From: Clostridium cylindrosporum DSM 605
GTDB lineage: Bacteria > Bacillota > Clostridia > Clostridiales > Caloramatoraceae
NCBI RefSeq assembly: GCF_001047375.1
Contig: NZ_LFVU01000003.1
Location: forward strand, 97,075 to 161,074
Reading direction: 5' to 3'
Length of the DNA stretch: 64,000 bases
Shown here: positions 17,440 through 27,377 of the stretch, piece after piece
Layout: each line of letters opens with the position of its first letter
How positions within the stretch are numbered: position 1 is the first letter of the stretch
Translations under genes and position numbers: made by a program
Notes under the pieces: model-generated
The model's input: only the letters and a program-made list of their open reading frames with translations
Database searches by the model: none
What the model was told of the DNA's origin: nothing

Positions 17440-17629
17440 AAAATAAAGAATAGTATATAATTATCTTATCTTTTTTTTCTACTTTTATTACTCTTTCCTC
17501 ATGTCCAATTATATCTTCTTTAGGACTTAAAATTTTAATAAATTCATAAGGAGAATAATCTTCAATATTTTTTCCTATTAATTCCTTAGCTTCACTTAAA
17601 GTTTTTCCTAGGAGAATAGAAATATCCAT
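17438..17629 (-). CDS. 63-residue conserved-looking small protein of unknown function
   Basis: The protein has a GKTLSEAKELI helix near the start and ends in a strand pattern (RVIKVEKKDKIIIYYSLF). This weakly recalls the small peptidase-inhibitor I78 fold (leading G-x-x-x-x-E-A helix, then RV.V...D.I), but the likeness is too slight for a call. The ATG directly abuts the frr stop, so it is translated from the pyrH-frr transcript. The tight coupling argues that it is a real gene. Confidence 0.6.
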   Translation of the reverse strand: MDISILLGKTLSEAKELIGKNIEDYSPYEFIKILSPKEDIIGHEERVIKVEKKDKIIIYYSLF

Positions 17630-18183
17630 TATACAGTTAGAATCTCCTTTTCTTTAGCATCAACAAGCCTATCGATTTCTTTAACGAAACTATCTGTTTT
17701 CTTTTGGATAACTTCTTCTGCAGACTTCACTTCATCTTCTGAAGCACCTTCTTTTTTAAGAGCTTTTAACTTATCATTTGCATCTCTTCTTATGGATCTA
17801 ATAGCAACCTTTGCATCTTCTCCGTTTTTCTTAACAACCTTCACAAGATTTTTTCTTGTTTCTTCTGTTAACTCAGGAACAAGAAGTCTTATAACTTGAC
17901 CATCGTTTGTAGGATTAAGTCCAAGATCAGATTTTTGAATAGCCTTTTCAATTTCTTTCATCGCACTTTTATCCCATGGCTGAATAACTATCATTCTAGC
18001 TTCAGGAGTTGATACAGACGCAAGACCTGAAATAGGTGTTGGAGTTCCATAATAGTCTACTACAACTCTATCAAGCATTGAAGGGTTTGCTCTTCCTGCC
18101 TTTAGACCTTGAAGTTCCTTCGATAAAACTTCTATAGATTTTTTCATTTTATCTTCTGAAGCAGATATAACTTCCTTTATCAT
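17629..18183 (-). CDS. frr: Ribosome recycling factor
   Basis: This 184-residue protein is full length for Frr, which with EF-G splits post-termination ribosomes. It has the usual KAGRANPSMLD (about 29-39) and VDYYGTPTPI segments and the coiled-coil domain with RSIRRDANDKLK. I choose the ATG at 18183, because AAGGAGG lies 9 bases upstream; a TTG two codons earlier is too close to the ribosome site. It follows pyrH. Confidence 0.96.
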   Translation of the reverse strand: MIKEVISASEDKMKKSIEVLSKELQGLKAGRANPSMLDRVVVDYYGTPTPISGLASVSTPEARMIVIQPWDKSAMKEIEKAIQKSDLGLNPTNDGQVIRLLVPELTEETRKNLVKVVKKNGEDAKVAIRSIRRDANDKLKALKKEGASEDEVKSAEEVIQKKTDSFVKEIDRLVDAKEKEILTV

Positions 18184-18209
18184 AACCAAAATCCTCCTTT
18201 ATAATACAC

Positions 18210-18920
18210 TTAATTAGTAACTAGAGTTCCCGTTACTTCTCCAGTAATCGCCTTTAGAATATTACCAGGTTCATCTAAAGCAAATACTATTATTGGTATA
18301 TCATTTTCCTTACAAAGTGATGTTGCAGTTGCATCCATAACCTTTAGGTCTTTTTCGAGAACTTCCTTAAAGGTTAACTTATCAAATTTCTTAGCACTTG
18401 GGTTAATATTTGGGTCTGAATCATAAACTCCATCAACTTTTTTAGCAAGAAGTATTACTTCAGCATCTGTTTCAGCAGCTCTTAAGGCTGCTGCAGTATC
18501 AGTTGAGAAATAAGGATTACCTGATCCAGCAGCAAAAATAACTACTCTTCCCTTCTCTAAGTGTCTTACAGCTCTTCTTCTAATAAATGGTTCAGCAACT
18601 TCCTTCATTTCTATAGCAGTTTGAACACGAGTATGAACTCCCATTCTTTCAAGGGAATCTTGCATAGCTAGAGAGTTGATACATGTTGCAAGCATTCCCA
18701 TATAATCTGAGGTAGATCTTTCCATACCTACTCCATTTCTACCTCTCCATATATTTCCTCCGCCAACTACCATAGTAACTTCTATATTTGATTCTACTAG
18801 TTCTTTAACTTCATTTGCTATTCTATCTACTACGTCAAAGTCAAAACCATGTCCCTTTTTTCCAGCTAGCGCTTCTCCACTTAGCTTTAGCATTACTCTT
18901 TTATATTTAGGAGAATTCAT
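18210..18920 (-). CDS. pyrH: Uridylate kinase (UMP kinase)
   Basis: This 236-residue amino-acid-kinase-fold protein phosphorylates UMP to UDP. It shows KLSGEAL (12-18), [10 protein letters not shown] (about 51-60), the ATDAA-like [10 protein letters not shown] region and [10 protein letters not shown] (about 161-170). It belongs to the bacterial PyrH hexamer family regulated by GTP and UTP. The gene is preceded by a tsf terminator, so it probably has its own promoter in the AT-repeat region near 18957-18975. Confidence 0.97.
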   Translation of the reverse strand: MNSPKYKRVMLKLSGEALAGKKGHGFDFDVVDRIANEVKELVESNIEVTMVVGGGNIWRGRNGVGMERSTSDYMGMLATCINSLAMQDSLERMGVHTRVQTAIEMKEVAEPFIRRRAVRHLEKGRVVIFAAGSGNPYFSTDTAAALRAAETDAEVILLAKKVDGVYDSDPNINPSAKKFDKLTFKEVLEKDLKVMDATATSLCKENDIPIIVFALDEPGNILKAITGEVTGTLVTN

Positions 18921-18956
18921 AGTTGATTAACCTCCATTTGCTCCGAATTATTATTT

Positions 18957-18974
18957 ATATATATATATATATAT
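18957..18974. repeat. TA dinucleotide run upstream of pyrH
   Basis: About nine consecutive TA units lie 37-54 bases before the pyrH ATG. Such runs can slip during replication; whether it affects pyrH expression cannot be judged. Confidence 0.5.
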
Positions 18975-19000
18975 CTTCTATATTGTATTTGGTTTTTAAA

Positions 19001-19027
19001 AAAAGAGAACACGGTGTGTTCTCTTTT
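19001..19027 (-). terminator. Terminator of rpsB-tsf
   Basis: A 12-bp perfect stem (AAAAGAGAACAC/GTGTTCTCTTTT, 3-base loop) is followed on the minus strand by seven U. It is a classical intrinsic terminator, 47 bases after tsf. Confidence 0.9.
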
Positions 19028-19073
19028 AAATTACAGTAATCGAAAAATTCTCGATACAATTACAACAAGCAAA

Positions 19074-19994
19074 TTACTTGCTTAGTCCTGCTTGCTTTCT
19101 TACTTCTTCAGCGAAGTCTTCTTCTTTCTTTTCTATACCTTCACCTTTTTCAAATCTAGCAAATCTAACAACCTTAATGTCTGATCCTTGTTCCTTTGAT
19201 TTTTGTTCTACAAGCTTAGTTATAGAGAAATCTTGGTCTCTTATCCAAAGTTGTTCAAGAAGACATACTTCCTTAAAGTACTTGTTAATTCTTCCTTCAA
19301 CCATCTTTTCAACAACCTTTTCTGGCTTTCCATCATTAAGAGCTTGTTGTCTGTATATTTCTCTTTCTTTATTAAGAACATCTTCTGATACAATGTCTCT
19401 TGATAGGAAAAGAGGATTTGATGCTGCAACTTGTAGAGCAAGTTCCTTAGCAACCATTTCAGCAGTTTCTGTCTTAGCTGAGTCAAGCTCAACCATAACA
19501 GCTATTCTTCCACCACCATGGATGTATTGTGAAAGAACTCCAGCTGTTTCAAATCTATCAAATCTTCTTACTGACATGTTTTCTCCAAGCTTAGCAATTA
19601 GTGCAGTAACTGCTTCTTGAACTGTAATGCTTTCATCTGCAATGTACTTTTCAGCTAATAAAGCTTCAACATCAGCAGCTGATGAAAGTGCTGCTTGCTT
19701 AGCAACGTTCTTAGCAAGTGCTATGAACTCTTCGTTTTTAGCAACGAAGTCTGTTTCACAGTTAACTTCTGCAACTGCTCCTCTTGATCCGTCTTCAGAT
19801 ATGTATGTTTCAACAAGACCTTCTGCAGCTACTCTACCAGCCTTCTTAGCAGCTGCTGCAAGACCCTTTTCTCTTAGTAGCTCAACAGCTTTTTCCATAT
19901 CTCCATCAGTTTCTACTAGAACCTTCTTACAGTCCATCATACCTGCTCCAGTTCTTTCTCTTAACTCGCTAACCATTTTTGCAGTGATTGCCAT
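19074..19994 (-). CDS. tsf: Elongation factor Ts
   Basis: This 306-residue nucleotide-exchange factor for EF-Tu has the N-terminal UBA-like [15 protein letters not shown] (about 12-26) and the [10 protein letters not shown] signature (about 81-90). It is co-transcribed with rpsB, whose stop lies about 70 bases upstream, and ends in a strong terminator. Confidence 0.97.
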   Translation of the reverse strand: MAITAKMVSELRERTGAGMMDCKKVLVETDGDMEKAVELLREKGLAAAAKKAGRVAAEGLVETYISEDGSRGAVAEVNCETDFVAKNEEFIALAKNVAKQAALSSAADVEALLAEKYIADESITVQEAVTALIAKLGENMSVRRFDRFETAGVLSQYIHGGGRIAVMVELDSAKTETAEMVAKELALQVAASNPLFLSRDIVSEDVLNKEREIYRQQALNDGKPEKVVEKMVEGRINKYFKEVCLLEQLWIRDQDFSITKLVEQKSKEQGSDIKVVRFARFEKGEGIEKKEEDFAEEVRKQAGLSK

Positions 19995-20064
19995 ATTATA
20001 TTTCCTCCCTTATGTTAATAAAGGTAAGGGATAGGAAACTCCTTTACCCTTACCCCTTATATTA

Positions 20065-20763
20065 TTATTCAGCAGTTTGTTCGCCTTGTCTTCCTTCGAT
20101 AATAGCTTCTGCTATCTTTCCAGCTATCAGCTTTACGGCTCTAATAGCATCGTCATTTCCTGGTATTACATAATCCACTTCATCTGGATCACAGTTTGTA
20201 TCTACGATACCAACAACAGGAATTCCTAATATCTTAGCTTCAGCTACAGCATTCTTTTCTTTTCTTGGATCTACTACGAATAGAACATCTGGTGTTCTGT
20301 TCATGTTCTTGATACCACCAAGGTTCTTTTCAAGTTTTTCCATTTCATGCTTAAGCTTGATAACTTCTTTCTTAGGTAGAAGATCAAAAGTTCCATCTTC
20401 TTGCATCTTTTCAAGATCCATAAGTCTTTGGATTCTAGCTCTGATAGTTTTGAAGTTTGTAAGCATTCCTCCAAGCCATCTTTCACTTACAAAGTGCATT
20501 CCGCATCTTGCAGCTTCTTCCTTAACTGAATCTTGAGCTTGCTTCTTAGTACCAACAAATAGTACTTCACATCCATCTACTGAAGCTTCCTTAACGAAAT
20601 CATAAGCTTCTTCCATCTTCTTTACAGTTTTTTGTAAGTCGATGATATAAATTCCATTTCTTTCTGTGAAGATGTATTCTCCCATTTTAGGGTTCCATCT
20701 TCTTGTTTGGTGTCCAAAGTGTACACCAGCTTCTAGTAGTTGTTTCATTGATATTACTGACAT
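20065..20763 (-). CDS. rpsB: 30S ribosomal protein S2
   Basis: This 232-residue S2 begins [22 protein letters not shown] and contains [12 protein letters not shown] (about 93-104) and the family's C-terminal NDDAIRA. A good promoter lies about 100 bases upstream, with a 90-base leader that may carry an autoregulatory S2 site. Confidence 0.98.
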   Translation of the reverse strand: MSVISMKQLLEAGVHFGHQTRRWNPKMGEYIFTERNGIYIIDLQKTVKKMEEAYDFVKEASVDGCEVLFVGTKKQAQDSVKEEAARCGMHFVSERWLGGMLTNFKTIRARIQRLMDLEKMQEDGTFDLLPKKEVIKLKHEMEKLEKNLGGIKNMNRTPDVLFVVDPRKEKNAVAEAKILGIPVVGIVDTNCDPDEVDYVIPGNDDAIRAVKLIAGKIAEAIIEGRQGEQTAE

Positions 20764-20862
20764 ATTGCACCTCCAGGTTATTCCTCCGCCATAGTCATTT
20801 TTCTAAAAAACCTCTAGGGCACCTTTTCAGAAATTGTACGGCGTGTGTAATTTACCTTACAA

Positions 20863-20891
20863 AGTATAACATAATTTTTTTTATAAGGCAA
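20863..20891 (-). promoter_or_regulatory. Promoter of rpsB-tsf
   Basis: Minus-strand TTGCCT (20886-20891) and TATACT (20863-20868) are spaced by 17 bases. Transcription would start near 20856, giving a leader of about 93 bases that includes an AGGAGG-like site just before rpsB. Confidence 0.65.
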
Positions 20892-20935
20892 TACAATCTA
20901 ATTATATTAGTATATTTATTATCAACCAGTTTTTA

Positions 20936-21715
20936 CTAGTTTTTTAACTTATCTAATTCTTCAATAAGTTTGTCGTTAAGAATCTTTATATGTGTTCCCT
21001 TCATACCAAGAGATCTTGACTCTATTACTCCAGCACTTTCAAACTTTCTTAATGCATTAACAATTACAGATCTTGTAATTCCAACTTTATCAGCAATTTT
21101 ACTTGCAACAAGAAGTCCTTCATTTCCATCTAATTCACTAAAAATACGCTCAACTGCTTCAAGTTCAGAATATGAAAGTGTTCCAAGTGCTAACTGAACA
21201 ACAGCCTTCTTTCTTGCTTCTTCTTCTATTTCATCATGTCTTGATCTTATTATTTCCATTCCAACAATTGCAGAGCTATATTCTGCAAGAACTAAATCTT
21301 CATCATTAAATTCCTTTGAATATCTAGCAAGAATTAAAGTACCAAGTCTCTCTCTATTACCTATAATCGGTATAATAGTTATTGCCTTATTACTATTAAT
21401 ATTTTGCTCTGAAGCACCAAAGGCAGAATATTCACCATCTGTAAGATTAGGTCTACTTTCTGTGATTTGAAGAAGCATAGCATTATACTCTTCAGAAAAT
21501 TTATTATCTTTTAATAATCTATCCTTAACTAATTCAGCCTCATATTCATCTTTAATACCATGGCCTAAAATTTTTCCTTTTCTACTTGCTACATATACAT
21601 TACAATCCATTACATCACTTAAAGTTTTACAAATATCTGAAAACATAACAGCTTCAGTAGCTGTTTTTTGTAATATTTTGTTCAATCTTCTTGTTTTATC
21701 TAATAGTGTTGACAT
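20936..21715 (-). CDS. codY: GTP-sensing global transcriptional repressor CodY
   Basis: This 259-residue protein starts [16 protein letters not shown], as in CodY. It has an N-terminal GAF domain that binds branched-chain amino acids and a C-terminal winged helix with [21 protein letters not shown] (about 200-220). CodY represses nutrient-scavenging genes in rich conditions. The ATG at 21715 is chosen because GGGAGG precedes it; an upstream TTG merely adds six codons. The gene lies between topA and rpsB. Confidence 0.97.
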   Translation of the reverse strand: MSTLLDKTRRLNKILQKTATEAVMFSDICKTLSDVMDCNVYVASRKGKILGHGIKDEYEAELVKDRLLKDNKFSEEYNAMLLQITESRPNLTDGEYSAFGASEQNINSNKAITIIPIIGNRERLGTLILARYSKEFNDEDLVLAEYSSAIVGMEIIRSRHDEIEEEARKKAVVQLALGTLSYSELEAVERIFSELDGNEGLLVASKIADKVGITRSVIVNALRKFESAGVIESRSLGMKGTHIKILNDKLIEELDKLKN

Positions 21716-21992
21716 TACTGAATAACCTCCCAAATAAATCTTTCTAATCTAATAATTTCTTAGTAACTTTAAATAAGCTGCATGTTCTGTTACTATTTTT
21801 ATAATTTTAATAATAATTATCATATATCGTATATATCGTATATTTTGAAAGTATAGTATATTTTTAGAATTATTAAAAAATATATAATATTTTGAATTGT
21901 TCATCCCAAGAACACAACTCACTTTAACATAAAAAAATTTATTAAGCAATATTTGAGAGGGTCTAAAGCTCAGGATAATTGTGAACATTATG

Positions 21993-24083
21993 TTAATTTA
22001 TTTTTTCATCATCAGGATTATTTTCTATTTTTTCTTCGTAATCTCCATTATTACATATAAGTTTTGTTTCTTTTTTCGTTGCTTTTTCATAAAGAATCTC
22101 TCCACAAACAGGACATTTTTTATTTGTTGGCTTGTTCCAGCTAACGAAATCACATTCAGGGTATGAGCTACATCCATAAAAAGTTCTACCCTTTTTACTT
22201 CTTCTTATTACAATGGTAGATTCACATTTAGGACAAGGAACATCAATTTCTTCAAGAATTGGTTTTGTATTTTTACACTCAGGATAATCAGGACAAGCTA
22301 AAAACTTTCCGTATCTACCATGCTTTATAACCATATTCTTACCACATTTATCACAAAGTATGTCTGTAACTTCAACAGGTTCTTCAATACTAATTTTTGC
22401 TATTTGTTCTTCCGCAGTTTCAATAAGGTCCTTAAGTGGGGAATAGAAGTTATTAACAACCTCTCTCCACTCTTCACTGCCAGCTTCTATTTCATCAAGT
22501 TTTTTTTCCATATTAGCTGTAAATTCAACGTTAACTATATTGTTAAAGTATTCGATTAGTAGTTCAGTAACAATTTCCCCAAGTTCAGTTGGTGCCAATG
22601 TTTTTTTATCTTTTAAAACATAGCCTCTATCTGTAATTGTACTTATTATTGGTGCATATGTACTAGGTCTTCCAATTCCGTTTTCTTCAAGGGTTTTAAC
22701 TAAGCTTGCTTCTGTATATCTAGCAGGTGGTTGAGTAAAATGTTGTTTAGGTTCAATACCCTTTGAAATAAGTACTTCTCCTTCATTAAGCTCAGGTAAT
22801 TTCTTAGATTCATCGTCGTCATCAATTTTATATGTATTAAGAAAGCCTGGAAACTTTATGGTGCTCCCTGATGCTTTAAAAAGATATTCACCTACAGTAA
22901 CATCAACAGAAACTGAATTAAAAATAGCATCACTCATTTGGCTAGCTATAAATCTACTCCATATAAGTTTATAAAGTTTAAATTGATCATTAGTTAAAGA
23001 ATCTTTGATTTTTTCAGGTGTTCTTAGGGCTGATGTTGGTCTAACAGCTTCATGAGCATCTTGAGATGTCCCTTTTGATTTATAAACTCTATTAATAGGT
23101 GATAAATATTCTTTACCATATTCCTCTTCGATAAAGCTTTTAGCTGAATCCTGGGCTTCCGTAGATAATCTTGTTGAGTCGGTTCTCATATACGTTATAA
23201 GACCAACAGTACCTTCACCTTTAATGTCAATACCTTCATACAATTGTTGGGCAACAGACATTGTTTTCTTAGTTGAAAAGTTTATTTTTTTGTAAGCTTC
23301 TTGTTGAAGTGTACTTGTTATAAAAGGTGCAGGAGGTACTCTTTTTCTCTCACTTTTCTTCACTTCATGTACAACAAAGTCTTTAGATTTAATTTCATCT
23401 AGTATCTTATTTACGTCATTTTCATTATCAAGGGGAAGTTTCGTTTTACCTTTGCCATGAAACTTAGCTTCAAATACTCCTCCTTTAGCTTTAAGCTTTG
23501 CGGTTAAAGACCAATATTCTTTTGGAATAAATTCTCTAATTTCTTTTTCTCTATCACAAATCAACTTAACAGCAACAGACTGTACTCTACCTGCACTAAG
23601 TCCCCATTTAATCTTTCTCCAAAGTATAGGACTTATTTGATAACCCACGAGTCTATCAACTATTCTTCTAGCTTGCTGTGCATATACTAAGTTATTATTT
23701 ATTCTGCGTGGATTCTTTATTGCTGATTTGACAGCGGTTTTAGTTATTTCATTAAACTCAATTCTTATACTATCATCGTTATTTAAACCTAAAGCATGTG
23801 CTAAATGCCAAGAGATAGCTTCACCTTCCCTATCAGGGTCGGTAGCAAGATATATTTTATCACTTTTTTTAGCTTCCTTTTTTAATGTACTTAAAATTTC
23901 ACCTTTACCTCTAATTGTTATGTATTTAGGTTCATAGTTATTATCTATATCGACGCCTATTTGGCTCTTTGGAAGATCTCTTACATGTCCCATTGATGCA
24001 TGAACTTTAAAATTCTTTCCTAGAAATTTACCAATTGTTTTAGCCTTGGCTGGCGATTCCACTATAACCAGGGACTGAGCCAT
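21993..24083 (-). CDS. topA: DNA topoisomerase I
   Basis: This 696-residue type IA topoisomerase relaxes negative supercoils. It has an N-terminal Toprim domain (SPAKAKTIGKFL; DPDREGEAISWH about 101-112), the active-site Tyr in TYMRTDSTRLS (about residue 298), and three C-terminal zinc fingers with CxxC pairs at about 576, 616 and 658. Length and layout are standard. It lies between dprA and codY in the conserved clostridial order. Confidence 0.97.
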   Translation of the reverse strand: MAQSLVIVESPAKAKTIGKFLGKNFKVHASMGHVRDLPKSQIGVDIDNNYEPKYITIRGKGEILSTLKKEAKKSDKIYLATDPDREGEAISWHLAHALGLNNDDSIRIEFNEITKTAVKSAIKNPRRINNNLVYAQQARRIVDRLVGYQISPILWRKIKWGLSAGRVQSVAVKLICDREKEIREFIPKEYWSLTAKLKAKGGVFEAKFHGKGKTKLPLDNENDVNKILDEIKSKDFVVHEVKKSERKRVPPAPFITSTLQQEAYKKINFSTKKTMSVAQQLYEGIDIKGEGTVGLITYMRTDSTRLSTEAQDSAKSFIEEEYGKEYLSPINRVYKSKGTSQDAHEAVRPTSALRTPEKIKDSLTNDQFKLYKLIWSRFIASQMSDAIFNSVSVDVTVGEYLFKASGSTIKFPGFLNTYKIDDDDESKKLPELNEGEVLISKGIEPKQHFTQPPARYTEASLVKTLEENGIGRPSTYAPIISTITDRGYVLKDKKTLAPTELGEIVTELLIEYFNNIVNVEFTANMEKKLDEIEAGSEEWREVVNNFYSPLKDLIETAEEQIAKISIEEPVEVTDILCDKCGKNMVIKHGRYGKFLACPDYPECKNTKPILEEIDVPCPKCESTIVIRRSKKGRTFYGCSSYPECDFVSWNKPTNKKCPVCGEILYEKATKKETKLICNNGDYEEKIENNPDDEKIN

Positions 24084-24147
24084 AAAAACACCTCCGAATT
24101 TATTTTATACACAATAAGTGTATTATAAATGATATAGTGTTAGAAAA

Positions 24148-25215
24148 TCAAGTTTGGTAAATTGAGTAATAATTACCATAAACCCTCTTGATAATTCTTC
24201 TGCACTCAAGTTTACTTAAAATTACTAAAAGCTTATTTGAAGGTATATTGAGGATATTTACTACTTCTTCAAAGCTTTTATTACCACTTTCCAAGCAAGA
24301 AACTACATTGGTTTCATCTTCATCTAAATTCTTTTTATGTTCTTTTGAAATTTCTTTGACACAATCGAAGTCCTCTAATATATCATTAACATCGATTACA
24401 ATCTTTGCACCTTCTTTTATAAGCTTATTACAGCCGATACTTGTAGGTGAATATATGTTTCCTGGAATAGAGTATACTTCTCTACCTTGGTTTAGAGCAA
24501 AGTTTGCGGTAATTAAAGACCCACTTTTATCTCCAGCTTCAACTACTAGAGTACCCTTGGATATTCCACTTATAATTCTATTTCTTTCAGGAAACCTATG
24601 TTTTAATGGCTCTTGTTCTGGAAAATATTCAGAAATAATACATCCCTTTTTTAAAACTTCATTATAAAGATGTTTATTAGTCTTGGGATAAGTATGCATA
24701 TGACCACTTCCAATTACTGCTGCAGTAATTCCACTTCCTTCAATAGAACCAATATGTGCACTAGCATCTATTCCTAATGCTAAACCAGAAATAACGGTTA
24801 TACCATTTAAAGAGATTTCCCTTGCTAGTTTTCTAGCTACTTCCTTTCCATAAATACTTGCACGTCTTGCACCTACTATCCCTATAGAGTTATTAAGATT
24901 AATATTGCACCCCTTAATAAAAAGTCCTATAGGTGGCATATAAATATGTTTTAATAAAGCAGGATATTCCTTATCAGTTATAAATACAAATCTTATATTT
25001 TCTCTATCTAAATAATCAATAACTTTATTGATATACTCTGAGTCTTTTGCTTTTTCAAATGCCATAGCATCTTTCAGAGATAGTCCTAATTTTAATAAAT
25101 TTTCATAGCTATGATTATAAAGTTTCTTTAATTCTATTCCTTTATTTAAAATATCCAGTTTTATGTTTTTATCTATGTCTACTTTAGTAAACCATAGTTT
25201 TTCAAAAATACTCAA
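24148..25215 (-). CDS. dprA: DNA-processing protein DprA/Smf
   Basis: This 355-residue protein has the DprA Rossmann fold: VGARRASIYGKEVAR (about 114-128), SGLALGIDASAHIG, a long PERNRIISG segment, and a C-terminal winged helix (from about 290). DprA loads RecA on incoming single-stranded DNA during transformation. The gene sits directly upstream of topA, its usual place. Confidence 0.95.
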   Translation of the reverse strand: MSIFEKLWFTKVDIDKNIKLDILNKGIELKKLYNHSYENLLKLGLSLKDAMAFEKAKDSEYINKVIDYLDRENIRFVFITDKEYPALLKHIYMPPIGLFIKGCNINLNNSIGIVGARRASIYGKEVARKLAREISLNGITVISGLALGIDASAHIGSIEGSGITAAVIGSGHMHTYPKTNKHLYNEVLKKGCIISEYFPEQEPLKHRFPERNRIISGISKGTLVVEAGDKSGSLITANFALNQGREVYSIPGNIYSPTSIGCNKLIKEGAKIVIDVNDILEDFDCVKEISKEHKKNLDEDETNVVSCLESGNKSFEEVVNILNIPSNKLLVILSKLECRRIIKRVYGNYYSIYQT

Positions 25216-25297
25216 TTAATTCTCTCCTATACATTAAATGATATTTACATTCTTGTCATTTAAATATCTTTCTATTCAAAGGTAGTAGGTTTAAGAA

Positions 25298-25323
25298 AAG
25301 CAGTAGAACTTATTCTACTGCTT
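25298..25323 (-). terminator. Terminator of the HI0933-family gene
   Basis: A 10-bp stem AGCAGTAGAA/TTCTACTGCT with a four-base loop overlaps the stop codon and is followed by TTTCTT on the minus strand. Confidence 0.8.
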
Positions 25324-26560
25324 AATCATGAAATATATTGTTTGCTACAAGATAACCTGAGGACCACGCCCACTGCAAGTTAAACCCACCACAATCGCCA
25401 TCAATATCTAAAACTTCACCTGCAAAAAACAGCCCTTTTATAATTTTAGATTCAAGTGTTTTAGGGTTAACTTCTTTTACATTAACGCCTCCAGCAGTAA
25501 CTTGAGAAAACTCCCATCCTGTACATCCTGATATCTTAAAGGTCCAGCCTTTAAGAATTTTACATAGTGATTCAATTTCCTTCTTAGATATATCTTTACA
25601 TAACTTTTTTAAATTTATTATTCCAGCATCTTTTAATACAATGGGAATCAACTTCTTATTAATTAATCCAATAAGAGCAAAATCAATTGGTTTATTATTG
25701 GCAGTAGATAATCTTTCTTTAATTAGTGACATAAATTCTTCATAGTTTAGGTCTTTAAACATATCTACTTTTATATAAGGAGTTTCTTCATTATTATATG
25801 CAAACATTGCGGTTCTACTTAGTTGTAAAATAGGTGGACCTGAAATACCATAGTCAGTAAATAGAATCTCTCCATCATACTCCTTTATGGTCTTACCTTG
25901 AGATATAATTGCTGCATTACCTATAAATTTTACACCTTTAATTGCCTTTAGATTTTCATAATCTAATTTTAGTTGAACTAGTGCAGGAACTGGATTTATT
26001 ATACTATGACCTAAATCCTTTGCTATTTTATACCCTATTCCCTTTGACCCTAACTTTGGAGAAGATTTCCCCCCTGTAGCAATTACTACTTTATCAACTA
26101 AAAACTTTTCTTTAGTACTACTTAGTAAAACAAAACCTTTATCAGTTTTACTAACCTTTTCTATTGTAGTTAATACTCTTTCCTTTATTCCTTGAGATTC
26201 TAATTCATACCTTAATACATCTAATACACTAGATGCTTGATCGCTATAGGGATATACTTTACCCCCATCTTCTTCCTTACAAAGAACTCCAAGTTCATGA
26301 AAGAAATCCATAGAATCATATGAACTAAATTCTTTTAAGGCTGAAAATGCAAACTTAGGATTTTCTCCATGAAACCTTGATATATCGATTCCAGTGTTAG
26401 TCATATTGCATCTTCCATTACCTGTTGCTAGTATTTTTTTACCTACTCTATCTAATTGTTCAAATAGGAATACCTCACCACCAAAGCGTGATATAAATAT
26501 AGCTGCTGTTATTCCTGCTGCACCAGCACCAATAATTCCAACTTTCAGTTTTTTTGTCAT
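25322..26560 (-). CDS. NAD(P)/FAD-dependent oxidoreductase, HI0933/YhiN family
   Basis: This 412-residue flavoprotein has the N-terminal dinucleotide-binding motif GIIGAGAAGITAA (8-20), followed by GNGRCNMTN (about 48-56), a hallmark of the HI0933 family. It also has the C-terminal AGEVLDIDGDCGGFNLQWAW region that closes the FAD site. Its substrate is not known for this family. It sits between dprA and a divergent comM, separated by a terminator. Confidence 0.9.
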   Translation of the reverse strand: MTKKLKVGIIGAGAAGITAAIFISRFGGEVFLFEQLDRVGKKILATGNGRCNMTNTGIDISRFHGENPKFAFSALKEFSSYDSMDFFHELGVLCKEEDGGKVYPYSDQASSVLDVLRYELESQGIKERVLTTIEKVSKTDKGFVLLSSTKEKFLVDKVVIATGGKSSPKLGSKGIGYKIAKDLGHSIINPVPALVQLKLDYENLKAIKGVKFIGNAAIISQGKTIKEYDGEILFTDYGISGPPILQLSRTAMFAYNNEETPYIKVDMFKDLNYEEFMSLIKERLSTANNKPIDFALIGLINKKLIPIVLKDAGIINLKKLCKDISKKEIESLCKILKGWTFKISGCTGWEFSQVTAGGVNVKEVNPKTLESKIIKGLFFAGEVLDIDGDCGGFNLQWAWSSGYLVANNIFHD

Positions 26561-26644
26561 TTAAACACCTTCTTAAGTTAAATCTAATGCCTTTATAATT
26601 TCTTCTGTTATTATACTAACACTTTTCAACCTGAGTCAAATGCG

Positions 26645-27280
26645 TTAAAACTCTCTTCTAAGGCCAAAGTTAACTTTATGACTTTCCTTAACAGCGTATT
26701 TTGCAGCTTGATTTAAATTATCTACACTGTTAGTAGAAATATATTCCTCTATAAGTTCAAAGAACCTTTCTCTTAACAAATCATCTTGAATATACTTTAG
26801 CAGGTATTTATATTCTATATATTTATTGTTCTCAATAGACTTTTCTATTTTATCTCTTTCTAATATTAAATTTTTAAGAATACCTAAACTATCTTTACTC
26901 ATACTTTTTAAGCATTTTGATAGTTTTATGCTTTTAAAAATTGCAAATAATTTGCCCCTTAGACCTAAGATATACCATTCCCCTACTAGTAATAAAGCTA
27001 CAGTAAAAAGAGAATTGTGAAAGTTAAGTAGTATTGCTACAACATAAATATATACAATACTGATACCTAGAATACTCCACCCCACTTTTTGTTCATAATC
27101 CTTTTGATTGAAGCCAATAAACCCCTCTATTCTTCTTTCGATACTATAGATTCTCTCAAATTCCATTCTAGATTTTTTAAATTTTTCAGCAAGGCTTGAG
27201 TGCAGATTCTCAAGTCTATCATCATTATTTTGATGAATTTTACCGCATTTAAAATTAACATTTATTATTTTTGTTTTCAT
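26645..27280 (-). CDS. Hypothetical protein with two central membrane segments
   Basis: This 211-residue protein is not recognised. It has a charged helical N-terminal part (1-65), two adjacent hydrophobic segments (about 67-86 and 90-105), then long charged helices that look like a coiled coil. It may be a small membrane anchor with cytoplasmic arms. It diverges from the comM gene across about 97 bases, and about 85 bases separate it from the flavoprotein gene. Confidence 0.65.
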   Translation of the reverse strand: MKTKIINVNFKCGKIHQNNDDRLENLHSSLAEKFKKSRMEFERIYSIERRIEGFIGFNQKDYEQKVGWSILGISIVYIYVVAILLNFHNSLFTVALLLVGEWYILGLRGKLFAIFKSIKLSKCLKSMSKDSLGILKNLILERDKIEKSIENNKYIEYKYLLKYIQDDLLRERFFELIEEYISTNSVDNLNQAAKYAVKESHKVNFGLRREF

Positions 27281-27377
27281 TAGTTACCCCCCTATTACAT
27301 AATTCACAATTTTCCCACAATTCATTGTATAGATAGCCTGAACTACGGCTACAATCTCCAATAAGGAGATGATTTAA

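Noticed and set aside
19078..20034. Long plus-strand open frames opposite tsf (180 and 135 codons)
   Set aside because: Serine- and leucine-rich antisense shadows of tsf; no homology signals or start signals.
21749..21988. 79-codon minus-strand open frame between codY and topA
   Set aside because: It has a very AT-driven residue composition (Ile, Tyr, Lys, Asn), no ribosome site, and covers the codY promoter region.
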